Source: Triangularia verruculosa
Lineage: Eukaryota > Ascomycota > Sordariomycetes > Sordariales > Podosporaceae
Length of the DNA: 64,000 nt
Assembly: GCA_033296885.1 (NCBI GenBank)
Contig: MU863895.1
Coordinates: 62,001-126,000 of the forward strand
Reading direction: 5' to 3'
This document shows, piece by piece, positions 33,402-45,503 of this stretch (the stretch's first letter is position 1; every line of letters begins with the position of its first letter). A program made the translations under genes and the position numbers. Under the pieces are notes generated by a model. It was not told the DNA's origin. It did no database searches and saw only the letters and a program-made list of their open reading frames with translations.

Positions 33402-35411
33402 TTATATTTCGTCGTTCTTTGTTGATGGCTCGCCCTCGTAATCCTTACACATCCCGTACCATGCCCGGGAACGGCAGCCTGTAGTCTCTGTTGCTGTTAC
33501 CGACGGCGCTGGTGTTGAGCTGGGCATGACGGGTGGCGGAGTAATCGTGGACTGCTCGGTAGAAGTTGTAGAACTTGTACCGATTGTCGTGATATCATCA
33601 TAGCATCCCCAGAATCGGCCTGGGGTGGCGCACGACGTGGTTGGGGTTGGCGTAGGAGTTGTCGAGGTGATTGTTGTTGTCGTGGTCTTATCTTTGCAAC
33701 CAAACCATCCACTAAATCCGTTAGCATCATGTATACCAATGTCAAGATGAATCATAACTTACGGGGTCAAGCACGTAGTCGACGTGGTCGTCACGGTACT
33801 GGTCGTCGTCGTATGTGTGCCCGTCGTGGTGGTCGTCTCGTCCAAGCAACCCCACCAGCCCGGCGTCTTGCAGGTCTCGGTTCTGGTCCTGGTCTTTTCT
33901 GTGGACGTCATCGACGTTGATGTCGTTGTTGTCTCTGTTCCGTTGCTTTCGTACATCTTCCAGTTGCCACAGTCCCTGCACTCTGGCGTAAACTTGCATT
34001 TGGCCGCCTCATCGTACTTGAGGATGACATCGTGAATGACGGATCGGATCTTGTGCGTACCAATTCCGACGCGCCATCCCTTGTCACCCACTGTGTCGTA
34101 TACACACTCCATACCGGTGTGGCACGCTGTCTCTAGAGCATATCCGCCGTACGAGCAGGAAGCAGTAGCTCCGTTGCAGGTACCAATGTAGATTGGATCA
34201 GCGGTATGCCCAAAGTGGAATGCGCCCGTGTACTGTCTGGCCTGTGGTGCTCCGGGATCAGCTCCCGGAGGCACGGGCAAGCCCAGTCTGCTCGCCGGCA
34301 ATGCCTCGGGTACAGCCTGGAACGTCACAGTCGGAACACCGTAGGTGAGGCCAAGGAAAGAGCTGACAGCACCTCCAAGAGAATGACCGGTAAGCCAAAT
34401 GTTGGCATGGGGGTAGAGCTCTGTGACATTGGCATAGAGCTCACGACCGGCTTGATAGTACCGGTTCTCCTCCCTCAGGGCCTGAGTGACGCATGTGGTG
34501 TTGCAGGTGTAAGTGGATGTCGCACAAGAGCAAACCTGTCGCCAAGTCCAGGGACCTTGCTGAGCGCAGCAGCAGCTGAAGAAGAGATTATCGTTCTCTT
34601 TATCGTTGGTTGTTGTACCATCTCCGTCAAAGACGGCCAGTGATGTTCCCTTCAGGCCAATCACCACAGTCGAATTAGTCTGGTCCGCGAAGATATGCCC
34701 ACGCAGACCATCGCCCTGCCAGCCGAAATCAGCGCTCCTGTTGAAGGGCCTTCCCACTTCCTCCCAGTCGGCCTCCCCTTCATGCTCCACATAGGCATTG
34801 GCTGCCATGTATGCCATGGTCAAGACAGTCTGCTTATCGGTAATGTTGGGTCCGGGGATCTCGTCCATGGTCCACGCCGAAGGGGAGAGAACCGAAACAA
34901 AACCCTGCTGTCGGGATTGAGCCACGAGGGGGTCTACCACGGCCGGTCTGCGGTCAACCAGCCGCTGTATCGTCATCGCGTCGCTCTGGGCTCGGAGCGG
35001 GCCAATGCGCTCGCGGCCGTATCCCTCTTCGGCGGCCAAAAAGACATTCGCTCTCGTCGCATCGACATCCTGTTTCCGGTGAAGCCCGGGGTGTTTGTGA
35101 GTGCCGTGGTGGAAGACGTGGCGCAGGGTCTGGTGGTGGATTGATGGGTTAGCTCTCTCGTCATAGACAAGCCGATAAGCGAGACGACTTACAAATGTGT
35201 GTTCGGCAGGCGGTGGTCCTTCCGGTGACAGGCCTGGAATCGGGGAGATGTCTATTGGTATCGGTAGGACGTGTTGCGCATTCGCCTGGTTGCTTCTCGC
35301 CGCCGCCGCGATGGGGATTTTAGATAGGGCGAGGAAGGACAGCAACAGCTGGGCGGTGACCCGTCCAGTCGATGTGCACTGAGCACCTGCCTCCTTCCTC
35401 CTCCACCACAT
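33402..35411 (-). CDS. ATG15: autophagic/vacuolar lipase Atg15
   Basis: Three exons: 35193-35411, 33763-35129 and 33402-33711; 631 aa. Atg15 is a phospholipase that breaks down autophagic and MVB vesicle membranes in the vacuole and reaches it through the MVB route. The N-terminus has one hydrophobic segment (about residues 18-38), a signal anchor. Conserved parts are FTLRHVFHHGTHKHPGLHR (made by the first splice), MAYMAANAYVE, GHIFADQTNSTVVIGLKGTS, CSYGGYALE and the lipase box GHSLGGAVSSFLG (Ser about residue 321). The C-terminus is Thr-rich with four Cys/aromatic modules (CKTPGWWGC, CLTPGWFGC, CATPGRFWGC and a final CRSRAWYGMC). The second splice rebuilds the second module. The first intron is 63 nt, in frame and stop-free. 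Confidence 0.93.
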
Positions 35412-36892
35412 GGCAGCTGTGTTATCGTCGCTGGTGGTGTTGAAGATAAAAGAACCGTTGTTCGGTTGATCGTAGATGCCGTCGGCCGTTGGGGCTACGA
35501 GTGTTTCATAGAGTTAAATCGCTGGTGTGTTGGTTGAATGAACGGTGAAAGAGAGACTGGTCCAGTCCCGCGTGTCGCTGGCATCCATATGACGACGCAA
35601 CCTAAGGTTGGGTGCATGGCGCGCCGATCGGAAAAGGATACGCCACCGTCAATCAGCGCCGCCGAACCTTCTGTACCTGCCTCTGGCGCATCAAGGACAG
35701 CTCAGCGTCCAGGATTTGGGTATCTCTTCTTTCGACAGTTGCCGTCTGTACACTCTTCTATTCAATTTGGTGGCTCGACATCCTCTATTCGCTTCAGTCC
35801 TCGACATCGTTCACTTCGGGGCAACAACGAACGGTACCTCCGGCGCATTCGTCACGGCTGCAAGCAGATGCATGGCATTGATAACAACAACTGGCAGGCC
35901 AAGTATCTCCCCCGCCATTGGACGAGAAGAGGTACTCCGCTCCCTGTGGAGCGATAACAGCCTCAACCCCGGATTTGCCAGGGGGCTGTTGTCGATGCCC
36001 AGGTGACTTGCATCGACCAACTCACCCGTTGAGTTGGTGCCTGCTGATGATTGAGGCGGTGACAATCTTCTCGGAAGAAGCCCTCTAGCACGAAGGATAT
36101 CTCTCGAGAACATGCTAAGCAGTTACCCCTTCTAAAGTCCAATCCAGGGCTGGATCCATCCAGACTCGGTGGTCGGCGTTGGAAGCACCGATGGTCGAGG
36201 TTTGAATATCCATTTCAATGTGCCATGAACATGCATAGGCACTTCGCATCATTGAAATCGCCAATAGCCACGAGTCTCACTCTGTAACCACTTCCTAGCG
36301 CATTTCATAATTCCAGGGCGAAGAATACCGGCTGCGCACCTGATGGCCTCGCCTTCTTCAGCCTGGGACAGTCTTGTGGGCACCTTGAAGGCTGGCGGCG
36401 TCCGATAACAACCGCTCTTATCGGACCCACCGGAGTCGGGTACGTACCTCGACACCTCCAGCTCAACTGCGACAGCTCAAAGAGCTCCGTTTCTCCCGCG
36501 ACGAAGTGTCTCTTGTGTCTAGCGACTCGCGTCGTCCCGAGATCCCCTACCTCAATCCCCTCACTTGCCCAGTTCTTTTGAAAGTTCTCTCACAGGCTCT
36601 TTGAAGTGGCTCGGTCAGTGGGTGGTCTGTACGGCTGGGCCTGTGGTTTCAAGGCTCCCTAAAATTACCATAAGCCACTGGCGACAGCACCCTCCAACCA
36701 GGTAGGTAAACGGCCAATGTTGACCACCCGATGTTTCTTGTCATTATGCCCGGTGCAGCCTCATGGGATGGGCCATCTCCCGCTCGTTTCTCTTTTGTAG
36801 ACTTTTTTCTCTTTTGTTTTCTAGAATCCCTGCTTTAAAGGACGCATTGTGGCCACGGATCCTACAGATAGAAACTTGAGCATAGCACTGAC
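35412..36892. promoter_or_regulatory. divergent intergenic region, Atg15 / VPS9-domain GEF
   Basis: 1.48 kb between opposing start codons. Several overlapping frames up to about 139 codons occur (35538-36113) in three frames, but none has a domain, a splice extension or codon bias like the neighbours. No gene called. Confidence 0.5.
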
Positions 36893-39320
36893 ATGTGGTC
36901 CAGCCTGAGCCCAAGCCCCAGCACCAGCAACAGCAACAGCAGCACCATGTCGTCCAACCCACCAAGCGCGACGGACCGTCCAGGTTCCTCGAGACCTCTT
37001 CGTTCCTTTCGCGTCGAGCGCTCACCATCCCCAGAACCAATGTCTCGCCCTAAAAGAGCTAGTACCATCATGACGGGGCAAACGCCTGGTGCGAAGCCCA
37101 TGGTCCGCACTGCGTCTGGCACGCATGTAAGACTGGGCAGCGAGACGGAAAGGCCAGACACCTTTGAGAGCAGGATCAGCGAGGAGAATGTCGATTCAGA
37201 GCCACCAAGGGCCTCGGTCGACCTCGACGATCTGCCCATCGAGTTGGTCAGCTTGACCGACGGCTTCATTGACGGATTATCGGCCAAGGTCCATTCCACC
37301 CCGCCAAATATTGACAGACTGTCCCAAATGTTCCAGGACTTCTATGCTACTGCTTCAGCCCATATTAGAACACATATCGACAGTCTGGCCACCCTGCAGC
37401 GGCGAGATGTATCCCCAGCACCAGCTCTTTCCACCCGAGCATCTGCCGCCAGTTTGCTGCGGGCAAAGGCTGCATCGCTGGGAACCAAGGAGAAGGCAAA
37501 ACCAGGACCCGTCAGGCGGGAATCAGAGATGCTGACGCCAGAAGAACTGGCAGAAAGGAAAAAGGCAAGAAGGGCGTTGGAGCAAAAGAAGGGGTTCTTG
37601 GAAGAAGCAGTGGAAAGGAGGTTGTGTGAAGGCGTCTACAGCAAAATCTACCGCCACCGTACCACACAGGACGAAGCTCAGGATGCCAAACTCCGGTCGA
37701 AAACTGCTGCCCTCGCTGTGGTTGATATTGGGCCTATGGATCTCGGTGTTGAACTCGGTACGGCAGAAAATGATCCCGAGGCGGTAGCCAAGAAGACGGC
37801 CGAGGTAAAGGAGTGGCTTGAGGGTGCGAGAAAGGAGCTCATACTCATGAGCCAGGCACGATATCCCCTCCGGAAGATTAACCACTTGAAAGCCGCCTTC
37901 AAGAGTATCATTGATACTTTGGCACATTTCCACCCATCTTCCTCGGCCGACGAGCTCATGCCTATGCTCATCTACACGCTCATCACCCTTCCTCCACAAA
38001 ACTTGAACGTCATCAGTGATGTCAACTTCATACAGCGTTTCCGCTGGGAGCAAAAGCTCACCGGCGAAGCTTCGTACTGTCTGACCACACTTGAAGCAAC
38101 AATCAGCTTTCTCGAAACCGTCGACCTGTCTACCCTTCGTGCTGATGAAACTCCCGGCGGGCCCATGAAAGCGCCGGGCTCGCCACCAAAAGAACACACC
38201 TTTCCCCCAGCTTTCTCACCTACCTCTCCGTCACCACCAACCGCCGCATCTGCTGTTGCCGCGGCTACTGGCTCTACCACCGGCACAAACACAGCGACAG
38301 CCTCCCTATCCGCAAACCTCATCAAGCCCCCCTCCCCCTCCCCAGAAGCAGCAGCAGGTTTTCGCTCTACAGTCTCCCAACAACTCCGCAACCGCCGCCT
38401 CTCGGAGCTCGTCAACGCCCCCGGCCAGGCCTTCAACGCCGCCTCCGACGCGGTCCTCAGCACAGTCAACACAGCCGACCAGTCCCTTAAAACCATCGGG
38501 AACTCCCTTGGCGACTCGTACAAATTCCTCCTCGGCAAGTTACGAGAACCGCTCTCTCAGCCCGACGGCCAAGTCATCGTGCCAAAAACACTAGACGACG
38601 CAAGAAAGCTAATCGGCACCCCCCCGCCTCTTGACCGGTCTGATTCTCCCTCCCCTGGCCCGGCTCCAGTAGCATCAGGACCATCCCCGGCAGAGGACCG
38701 ACCGCCATTGTTATCTTTTATCTCTGGAACAGCGAGAAAAGTCTCGAGAGACCCAAGTGTAGATAGTGCTAGAAGCGGGGGTTCGCGAAGAGCAATGGAT
38801 GAGACCTCCCGAGCCCCGATGTCGACTACAACAGCAGTCGCCACAGGTGGAAGTCCAGTTGTCAGCAGCCCGTTGGATTCCATGAGGCAATTAGGAAACT
38901 CGTTCAACCCATTAGGGAGGATTTCTGCCGGTATAGGCGGCTTCCGGAACTTTGGACGGTCGACGCCGACGCCTTCGCCAGCGCCGCCGCCGACACCGGG
39001 GAAGGATTCTGTTGCAACGCTGTCGACTCGTGGTTTGGGGGTGACGACTGCTACAACTACCACTGCAGCAGAAGGGGGGGATTTAGCGACGGTAAGAGTC
39101 TTGTATGGATAATATGTTGAAAGTGAGTGCTAATAGTACAAAACAGGCCTTCCCCGATCTTGCCGGGTCATTACCACCGAAGAAAATCGAGCCCCCGATG
39201 GCAAAGTTCATGGAGATGCAGAACGCGGCCGAGATGAAACTGGGGGATGTGTTTGAGTTGTTAAAGGACTACAAGAGGTTAGCCGGCGCGTTGAAGGAGA
39301 TGGGGGGGTTTAAGGAGTGA
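36893..39320 (+). CDS. VPS9-domain Rab5/Vps21-type guanine nucleotide exchange factor
   Basis: Two exons, 36893-39091 and 39147-39320, over a 55-nt intron; 790 aa. The N-terminal about 110 residues are Ser/Pro-rich. A helical bundle leads into the VPS9 domain (about residues 240-425): YPLRKINHLKAAFKSIIDTL, DELMPMLIYTLITLPPQNL, SDVNFIQRFRWEQKLTGEASY and LTTLEATISFLETVD, with the conserved Asp of ADELMP and the catalytic Tyr region of GEASYCLT. VPS9 proteins activate Rab5-family GTPases at endosomes. The long Pro/Ser/Thr-rich C-terminus has no CUE domain like yeast Vps9, so Muk1-like function is possible. The last exon ends in a short conserved-looking helical tail (PPMAKFMEMQNAAEMKLGDV). The first ATG is used; MSSNPPS at codon 18 is an alternative. 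Confidence 0.85.
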
Positions 39321-39597
39321 TACTCCAGCTTCGACATGTGTGAGGAAAAGAATTTGCAATAGTATCTGGAAAGATTACAAAGTAGGATAGGTACACATGG
39401 GCTGACCCGATAGAGGTGCTAGAAGTTGATGAACGTTTACAGCACACACACCCTCCAACCCCCCCTTGACTCTGTAAACTTGATGTTGAAACCATTGTAT
39501 ACATTTTCCATTTCCATTTCCATATCTATCATATCCTCCCATACCATTTCTATATACACACACACACACGGAAAAAAAATCCTTGAAACCAACCCCC

Positions 39598-41371
39598 TTA
39601 GTACGGAACAGGACAAACCCCCTGCACACTCTGCTGCTGCTGCTGCTGCTGCCGACTCACACTCCCATACTTGGCCTGCCAAGCATAAAAATACATCAGC
39701 GCAGCAAACGGCTGCCCAAAAATCGTAAACGACACCCAGAAAATCGTATTCCCCAGCAACTTCCCCCCCGGGCTCTTCCTCTTCTCCAACGGCTGCGTAA
39801 GCTGTATCAGCGGTAACTGCAAAAACATACCCAGAAACGCCACCCCTATATATTTCCCCTTGTCAGCAATCACATCTTCCACCCTCAACCACAGAAAGAA
39901 AAACTTACCAATCAAATTATGCGTCGGCACCCCCACAAGCAACTCATGCAACACCGCACTCATCAGAAAAACCGCCAAACTCGCCACCTTGTGCGTATAC
40001 CCCCTCGACCTCATCGGGGAGTAAACATGCCGCCTAAAAAACTGATACACCGGCTTGTTCCACGTCCGCCAGTACATCCCCAAACCCTCGCTATTCCACC
40101 ACGCCTCGTAAAAGCTCCTATCCCCGAACCTCGTCACCTCCGCCAGCGCGTTCAGGAAGCTCTGAAAAAGCGCAAAGAACCCAGCTAACCAAATCACGAG
40201 GGAGATGGTGCTCAGTTTGAGAAGTCGTTCCACTATCGAAAAGTAATCCAGTGAAGCGATCTTATCCAGGGAATTGACTAGCACCGGGGTGGCGTACTGC
40301 GCTGAGCAGAACCAGATGAACACTGACAAACAGACAACTTCGCCGATGCGTTTGAAGACGAATATCCATCTGATGTGGGAGGTGCGGGGGTAGACGGGTT
40401 GGTAGATTAGCGTGGGTGCCCACCAAAAGTAAACTAGATTGGTGAAGGCGATGTTGTTGGGGTAGGGGCACTCGCTGTATAGCTGAGGCAAAGCGTCGAG
40501 TTCGCCCGAGATGGGGTGGAGGTAGGCGTGGCGGAGGTCGCGGTTGGTGAAGGCGTATGAGGCTGTTTTGAGCCAGACGATGATGGCGTGGATTTCGGAG
40601 AGGGTTCCGATGAGGGGGTGGTGGACGTGGTTCCAGACGATGTATGTTGTTAGGGCTAGGCAGGTTGTGATGTTGAGGGCGTGGGCGATCCAGATGAGGG
40701 TCCAGGTGGATTGGAATTTGGAGAGCTGGGCTTCGGTGGGGGAGGAGGTGCCGGTGGGGGAGGGAGTGGGTTTTTTGTTGTTGGAGGGGAATAGAGAGTT
40801 GCGGGCGGAGGAGGCGGCGACGAGCTCGATGAGGTAGGCGAGGAGGAGGTGGCAGGGGATGAGGATGTAGAGGAAGAGGCCGATTTGGAGGTCGGTGCGG
40901 CCGAAGTCGTGGCAGTTGAGGCAGATTAGGACGCCGTACTGGGGGGTATGTTAGTATATGAAGTCTGAAGATTAACAAAGGAGTGCTTGCCTTTTGAATG
41001 TTTTCAATGACGAGACGGAGGTTGCCTACTACCAGGACAATCACCATGAGGTTGCGGAACCCCAAGAAGCTGGGTGTCTCGGTTGTGTCATGACTAAGAC
41101 ACGAAGGTTGCGACTCGGAATGGATGGCTTCGACATGGCGGTACTTTTTGCTGCGGTGTGATCGTTTTGGTTTCTCTGGTGCTGTGGTTGTGATTTCTGT
41201 GGTGGAAGTGGTGTTTTTGCCGTTCAATTGGTCGTTCCTCATGAGTCCTGCATCGTCCCCTCCTGCTGTCCTGCGAGTGACGCCATTCGCGGGGTCGTCA
41301 AGGCGTGTACCCGTAACTGTGGCCGTGTTCATCTTGGAGTCATTGGTAGGCGATAATGACGCCTGAGACAT
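39598..41371 (-). CDS. DGAT1: diacylglycerol O-acyltransferase 1 (DGAT1, MBOAT family)
   Basis: Three exons: 40991-41371, 39909-40938 and 39598-39845; 552 aa. DGAT1 makes triacylglycerol from diacylglycerol and acyl-CoA in the ER. After a disordered 90-residue N-terminus come eight to nine membrane segments. The first splice restores NLRLVIENIQKYGVLICLNC, a family block; its donor is GC (AAG|GCAAGC), a GC-AG intron. Later blocks are LYSECPYPNNIAFTNLVYFWWAPTLIYQ, the FYxxWWN motif (FYEAWWN), MYWRTWNKPVYQFFRRHVY, and SAVLHELLVGVPTHN with the likely catalytic His (about residue 458). The C-terminus has seven consecutive Gln. Sterol acyltransferases (ARE) are the alternative, but FYEAWWN and the YPNNIAFTN block favour DGAT1. 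Confidence 0.9.
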
Positions 41372-42388
41372 GAGACTTGAAACAAATCAATATATAGAAG
41401 AAGAAATGGGTAAAGATTGTGTTGTGAATGTTATGATGTTGAAAGAGAGTGGTGGTGGCGATTATGGAATCTTTCCGGCTCGTCAGGGGTCCAAGAAACG
41501 GTGCGCCACTGGGCTGGTCTTATCTGGCAGAAAATCCCCGATGGGAACTAATTCCTCGGTATGGCACGGTAGGGCCGAGGAAGGAGGACTGAAAATGGGA
41601 AGCGAATGAATGGGTCAGAAGCAGCCAGCGAGGACGTGATATCGATGCTGAATGTATGTAATAAGGGGCCAAGGGGGCGGGACAGGGGAGCAAAGCTAGC
41701 AAGGTCCCTAGAACACCGTCTGCTGCAACCGGGAGCCTCAAAGTGTCCGTTGATACGAGAGTTTTTCCTTGAAGATAACAAACTGCTGGGAGTTGAATAA
41801 TGTTCAAGTAATTCTCTTATCTTGCTGGAGGCTACACTAGACTACAAGATACACACAAGCCAAGCTCTCACAGGCGGCTCCAATATCGAAGGCAGCGTTG
41901 ACATTGGACGAAGATCAAAGCTGCAGCTCTGTTTTCAGGTTTGCACATGCAATTCTCGCAGTCGTCACAACGGTGGGGCATTAGCGACAGGGGTGGGTGC
42001 TGTCTTGGCGCATGCCAGGCTGCCCCACCAAGGAAGGTGGTCTTGGCATCTGAAATTGAAGAGCGGCCCGAGGATCGATGCACCGTGTCAAGACAGACAT
42101 GGTACTGTGCTAGGAGCGATATGCTCCGTGCACGGTCCATATGTTAATTGTTAATTGCTTCGCGCCTGCTATGGGACGCGACAAAGCCATAAGCTTTAAG
42201 AGGCTACTTCATAGAACATCTCAGAAATTGCACCCAAGAAACTCGTGCTCAACTTGCTGTCTATCTCATCGCCATTATCAATCCTCAGCCGCATGAGACT
42301 AGCCATCATCATATAATCTTATCAGCAATCTTACCTCGAAGCTCATCGTTTAGGGTTGAAGACCAATATCAACCTGGGCCATACTGCC
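41372..42388. promoter_or_regulatory. divergent intergenic region, DGAT1 / Pfs2
   Basis: 1.0 kb between opposing start codons; several short frames, none with support. No RNA gene recognised. Confidence 0.5.
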
Positions 42389-44490
42389 ATGGCTTACGAG
42401 GGCAGAGACCATGGCGACAAGGGCTTCGGAGGGGGTGCCCACGATGGCCCAATGCCGCCGAGAGCGAGGGGTAGACGTGAGTTGCCCACCTTATTCCTGC
42501 GACCCCAAGTGATTCTCTCCTCTGTTTTCGACCTCATCAACCACAACATCTTTGGCTGCGTCAGCATCGTTCCTCGTCAAGATGGCCAAAAATGAAGTCG
42601 ACCAAGACCAAGAGCTGACAGAGCCATATTCAGGTCCTGTCACCGACTACGGTGCCACCATCGTCCACTGGATGCGAAATCGCCGGCCAGGATACCAGGG
42701 CTCTTACCGTGGTGAGGTCGAGAGGCCGAGTCCTAGCTACATCGTGGATGTAAGTATCTTGTCTTTCGATTGGGTGCTAGATACAATACTGATTCCTCCC
42801 CAAGATGCTCCCGCCGATCGCCAGAAGATCGAATCCAGCTGATACGGTGCCCACAAAGCACCTCCACTCTTCACTCAACAAGATCAAGCATCCTGTCAAC
42901 GTGGTGAGGTGGACGCCAGAGGGTAGAAGACTCTTGACAGCGTCCAGCAGCGGCGAGTTCACGCTTTGGAATGGCACCGGTTTCAACTTTGAGACCATCA
43001 TGCAGGCTCACGACTCTGCTATCCGTGCTTTGGCCTACTCCCACAGCGACGACTGGCTTGTTTCTGCTGACCACGACGGCATGATCAAATACTGGCAACC
43101 GAACTTCAACAATTTGGAGAGTTTTCGGGCCCATCAGGATCCTGTTCGAGACCTTGCTTTCAGTCCCAATGACACCAAGTTTGTGACAGCGTCCGACGAC
43201 TCTACCCTCAAGATCTTTGACTTTGCAGCCGCCGCCTCGGAGCAGACTCTGACGGGCCACGGATGGGATGCAAAGAGCTGCGATTGGCACCCCACAAAGG
43301 GACTGATTGTTTCAGGATCCAAGGACCATCTCGTCAAGCTTTGGGATCCGAGAAACGGTCGCTGTCTGACAACACTACATGGCCACAAGAATACCATTAC
43401 AAAGACTTCTTTTGAGAAAGTACGGGGCCAGTGCCTCGCCACGTCTGCCCGAGACCAGACTGCTCGTGTTTTCGACTTGCGCATGATGAGAGATATTGTC
43501 CTCCTCCGCGGTCACGAGAAGGATATCTCGACCCTTGCATGGCATCCTATTCACCCTAACCTTCTCAGTACCGGCGGTGCTGAAGGCTCGCTCTTCCATT
43601 ACTTGCTCGACGAGCCCAACACACCTCCCGGCCACGCGCCCTCCATTGCTGTTTACGATAGCCCCGATCCCCAGTCATGCCCCGCGCAGACTATTTACCC
43701 CGCTCACAAGATACCCTATGCTCACGACTTTGCTATCTGGTCGCTTGACTGGCATCCTCTCGGTCACATTTTAGCGTCCGGTTCCAATGACCGCATCACT
43801 CGCTTTTGGACTCGCGCTCGACCCGGCGAAACCGAGTTCAACGACCGCTACCACATTGGCGAAAAGGACGCCGAGGCTTTGGGTACCTGGGACCGCCGTG
43901 GGAATCGTCATATGCGTCAGGTGGAAGAGGAGCAGGAGCTTGAGGACGAGATGGATGGCCTCGTCGACCAAAAGATGCCCATCAGGCCATCTGGGATTCC
44001 TGGTTTTGGCGCCATTCCCGGCTTGCCTCTACAGCAGAATCCAGCTCTGCCGGGCCTCGGTGCTCCTCCGCTACCTGGCCTTATCCCGGGGATGGGTGCT
44101 GCTCCCCCGCCCAACTTGCCCTTCCCGCTCCCAGGACTTCCGCCGCCTCCTCTTCCCGGTATCGACCCCAAAAATCCTCCCGATTTTGCTGCCATTGCCG
44201 AGATGATGAAGAAGGCTGGTATTCCACCGCCGCCTCCTCCTGGCTCAGGTGTCATTCCCCCTCCGCCGCCAGGGATGCTTCCCCCTGGCCTCATCCCGCC
44301 TCCGGGATACCCTCTGCCACCTGGATTCCCACCGCCGCCGCCGCATCTGGCTGCTCAAGCGGCGGCCCAACAACAGAATTTTGGCGATGGAGACCGGGAG
44401 GCTGCTGGCCGAAGACGTGCGCCGCTTCCTAGTCAAGAGGAAAGCTTGCGGATGGAGCAGAACCGCGGCCATTATACCCGGGCGAGATAG
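42389..44490 (+). CDS. PFS2: polyadenylation factor subunit Pfs2 (WD40; WDR33 homologue)
   Basis: Three exons: 42389-42476, 42634-42749 and 42805-44490 (introns 157 and 55 nt); 629 aa. Pfs2 is the WD40 scaffold of the cleavage and polyadenylation factor and recognises the poly(A) signal together with Yth1/CPSF30. The first splice gives MPPRARGRRPVTDYGATIVHWMRNRRP, the conserved N-terminal arm. Seven WD40 repeats follow (for example NKIKHPVNVVRWTPEGRRLLTASSSGEFTLWN, RAHQDPVRDLAFSPNDTKFVTASDDSTLKIFD, GHKNTITKT, GHEKDISTLAWHP, YAHDFAIWSLDWHPLGHILASGSNDRITRFW). The C-terminal 170 residues are Pro/Gly/Leu-rich (PPPLPGLIPGMG-like) and probably disordered. An ATG in the first intron could open another frame but does not join the family N-terminus. 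Confidence 0.95.
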
Positions 44491-44586
44491 GATAGCCCAC
44501 TGGATTCAACCAGGTCTACTAAGAGTCCGATATGGCCTTCCAAGCCTGATTCTACGAATTTTCAGCCGAAAACGACGCCTTCCACT

Positions 44587-45045
44587 ATGTTGTCGATGCC
44601 GGGATCTTCATTAGAGGAAGACACGCCTAATCGAGCGCTGGATGCCCGGGTGCGTGAAAAGGAAGAAAAAGCCGAACGACGGAGAGAGTTCAACGAGATG
44701 GTAGCTACACTGTCGAAAGCGATGACAGTAGCAGAAGCTACAAGGCGAGTAAAACTATATTGCGCTAAGGCGGGTCAAGGTGCGGATTTGAGAGTGAGAA
44801 TAGAAAAGAAAATTATGGAGTCGAAAAGGAGGGGTGAAACCGAAGAAGCAGCCCAGACAGAACGTCACTACGAGAAATTGTGCCGCAGACAGGATGAAGA
44901 AGAGCGCCTTTTTAAAGCACACTTGGAGAGATTGCGAAACTCTGGGGCAAAGTCGGAGGATCGCGACTTTTCGGTCGAGGGGCCAGCGAGAGGGGGCAAG
45001 GGTAAAGAGACAGAGACTCGAAGAGGACCACGATATTGGCATTGA
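44587..45045 (+). CDS. hypothetical charged coiled-coil protein, possibly a frameshifted gene remnant
   Basis: 152-codon frame just downstream of Pfs2; the frame is open back to about 44497. The product is Glu/Arg/Lys-rich with long predicted helices (DARVREKEEKAERRREFNEM, EEAAQTERHYEKLCRRQDEEERL). It stops after RRGPRYWH, but in another frame (through about 45295) the sequence continues with equally coding-like residues (KRQRLEEDHDIGIEDG, ELRRERLAMM), suggesting a one-base-type frame slip or an unrecognised splice near 44990-45020. No family was recognised. Either a fast-evolving orphan gene or a decaying copy. Base composition is AT-richer than in Pfs2. Confidence 0.35.
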   Translation: MLSMPGSSLEEDTPNRALDARVREKEEKAERRREFNEMVATLSKAMTVAEATRRVKLYCAKAGQGADLRVRIEKKIMESKRRGETEEAAQTERHYEKLCRRQDEEERLFKAHLERLRNSGAKSEDRDFSVEGPARGGKGKETETRRGPRYWH

Positions 45046-45503
45046 AGATGGGCCTACGGGGCGAAGCAATGAAGGGCAAGAGCTGCGAAGAGAGAGATTG
45101 GCGATGATGGTGGGTTCAAGGCATTCAGGCAGCGAAAATGGGGTGCTTGGGTTTTGTATAATAATGGTTTCAACGACAATGATTCCTTTCTGGATGCCGA
45201 AGAGACTTGATTGTGAAAGACATTGGCGAGGTGGCTTGAGTGCTATTCTAAAGTGTTCAGGTGAAGAGGAAGCCTATCTTGATCTGATCCGATAAATCTT
45301 CGCAGTTGCAGTGACCTCTGTTTTTTAACACTTATACACTGGTGGTCCTAGTTGCTTGTAAATATTCCCTTCCTCTTGCAATATTTATTGGTAACTACTT
45401 TTGACTATGGGGACATCGACAACGAATCTCTTGTCAGTGTTTAATTCTCACCACCGGTTCCAACAAGTCAGACGATCACCAGCACTGCGATTGTCTCGAC
45501 GAA

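Noticed and set aside
35538..36113. Overlapping frames of 89-139 codons between Atg15 and the VPS9 gene
   Set aside because: Three frames and both strands are open at once, a sign of GC-rich chance frames; no family match or splice partner.
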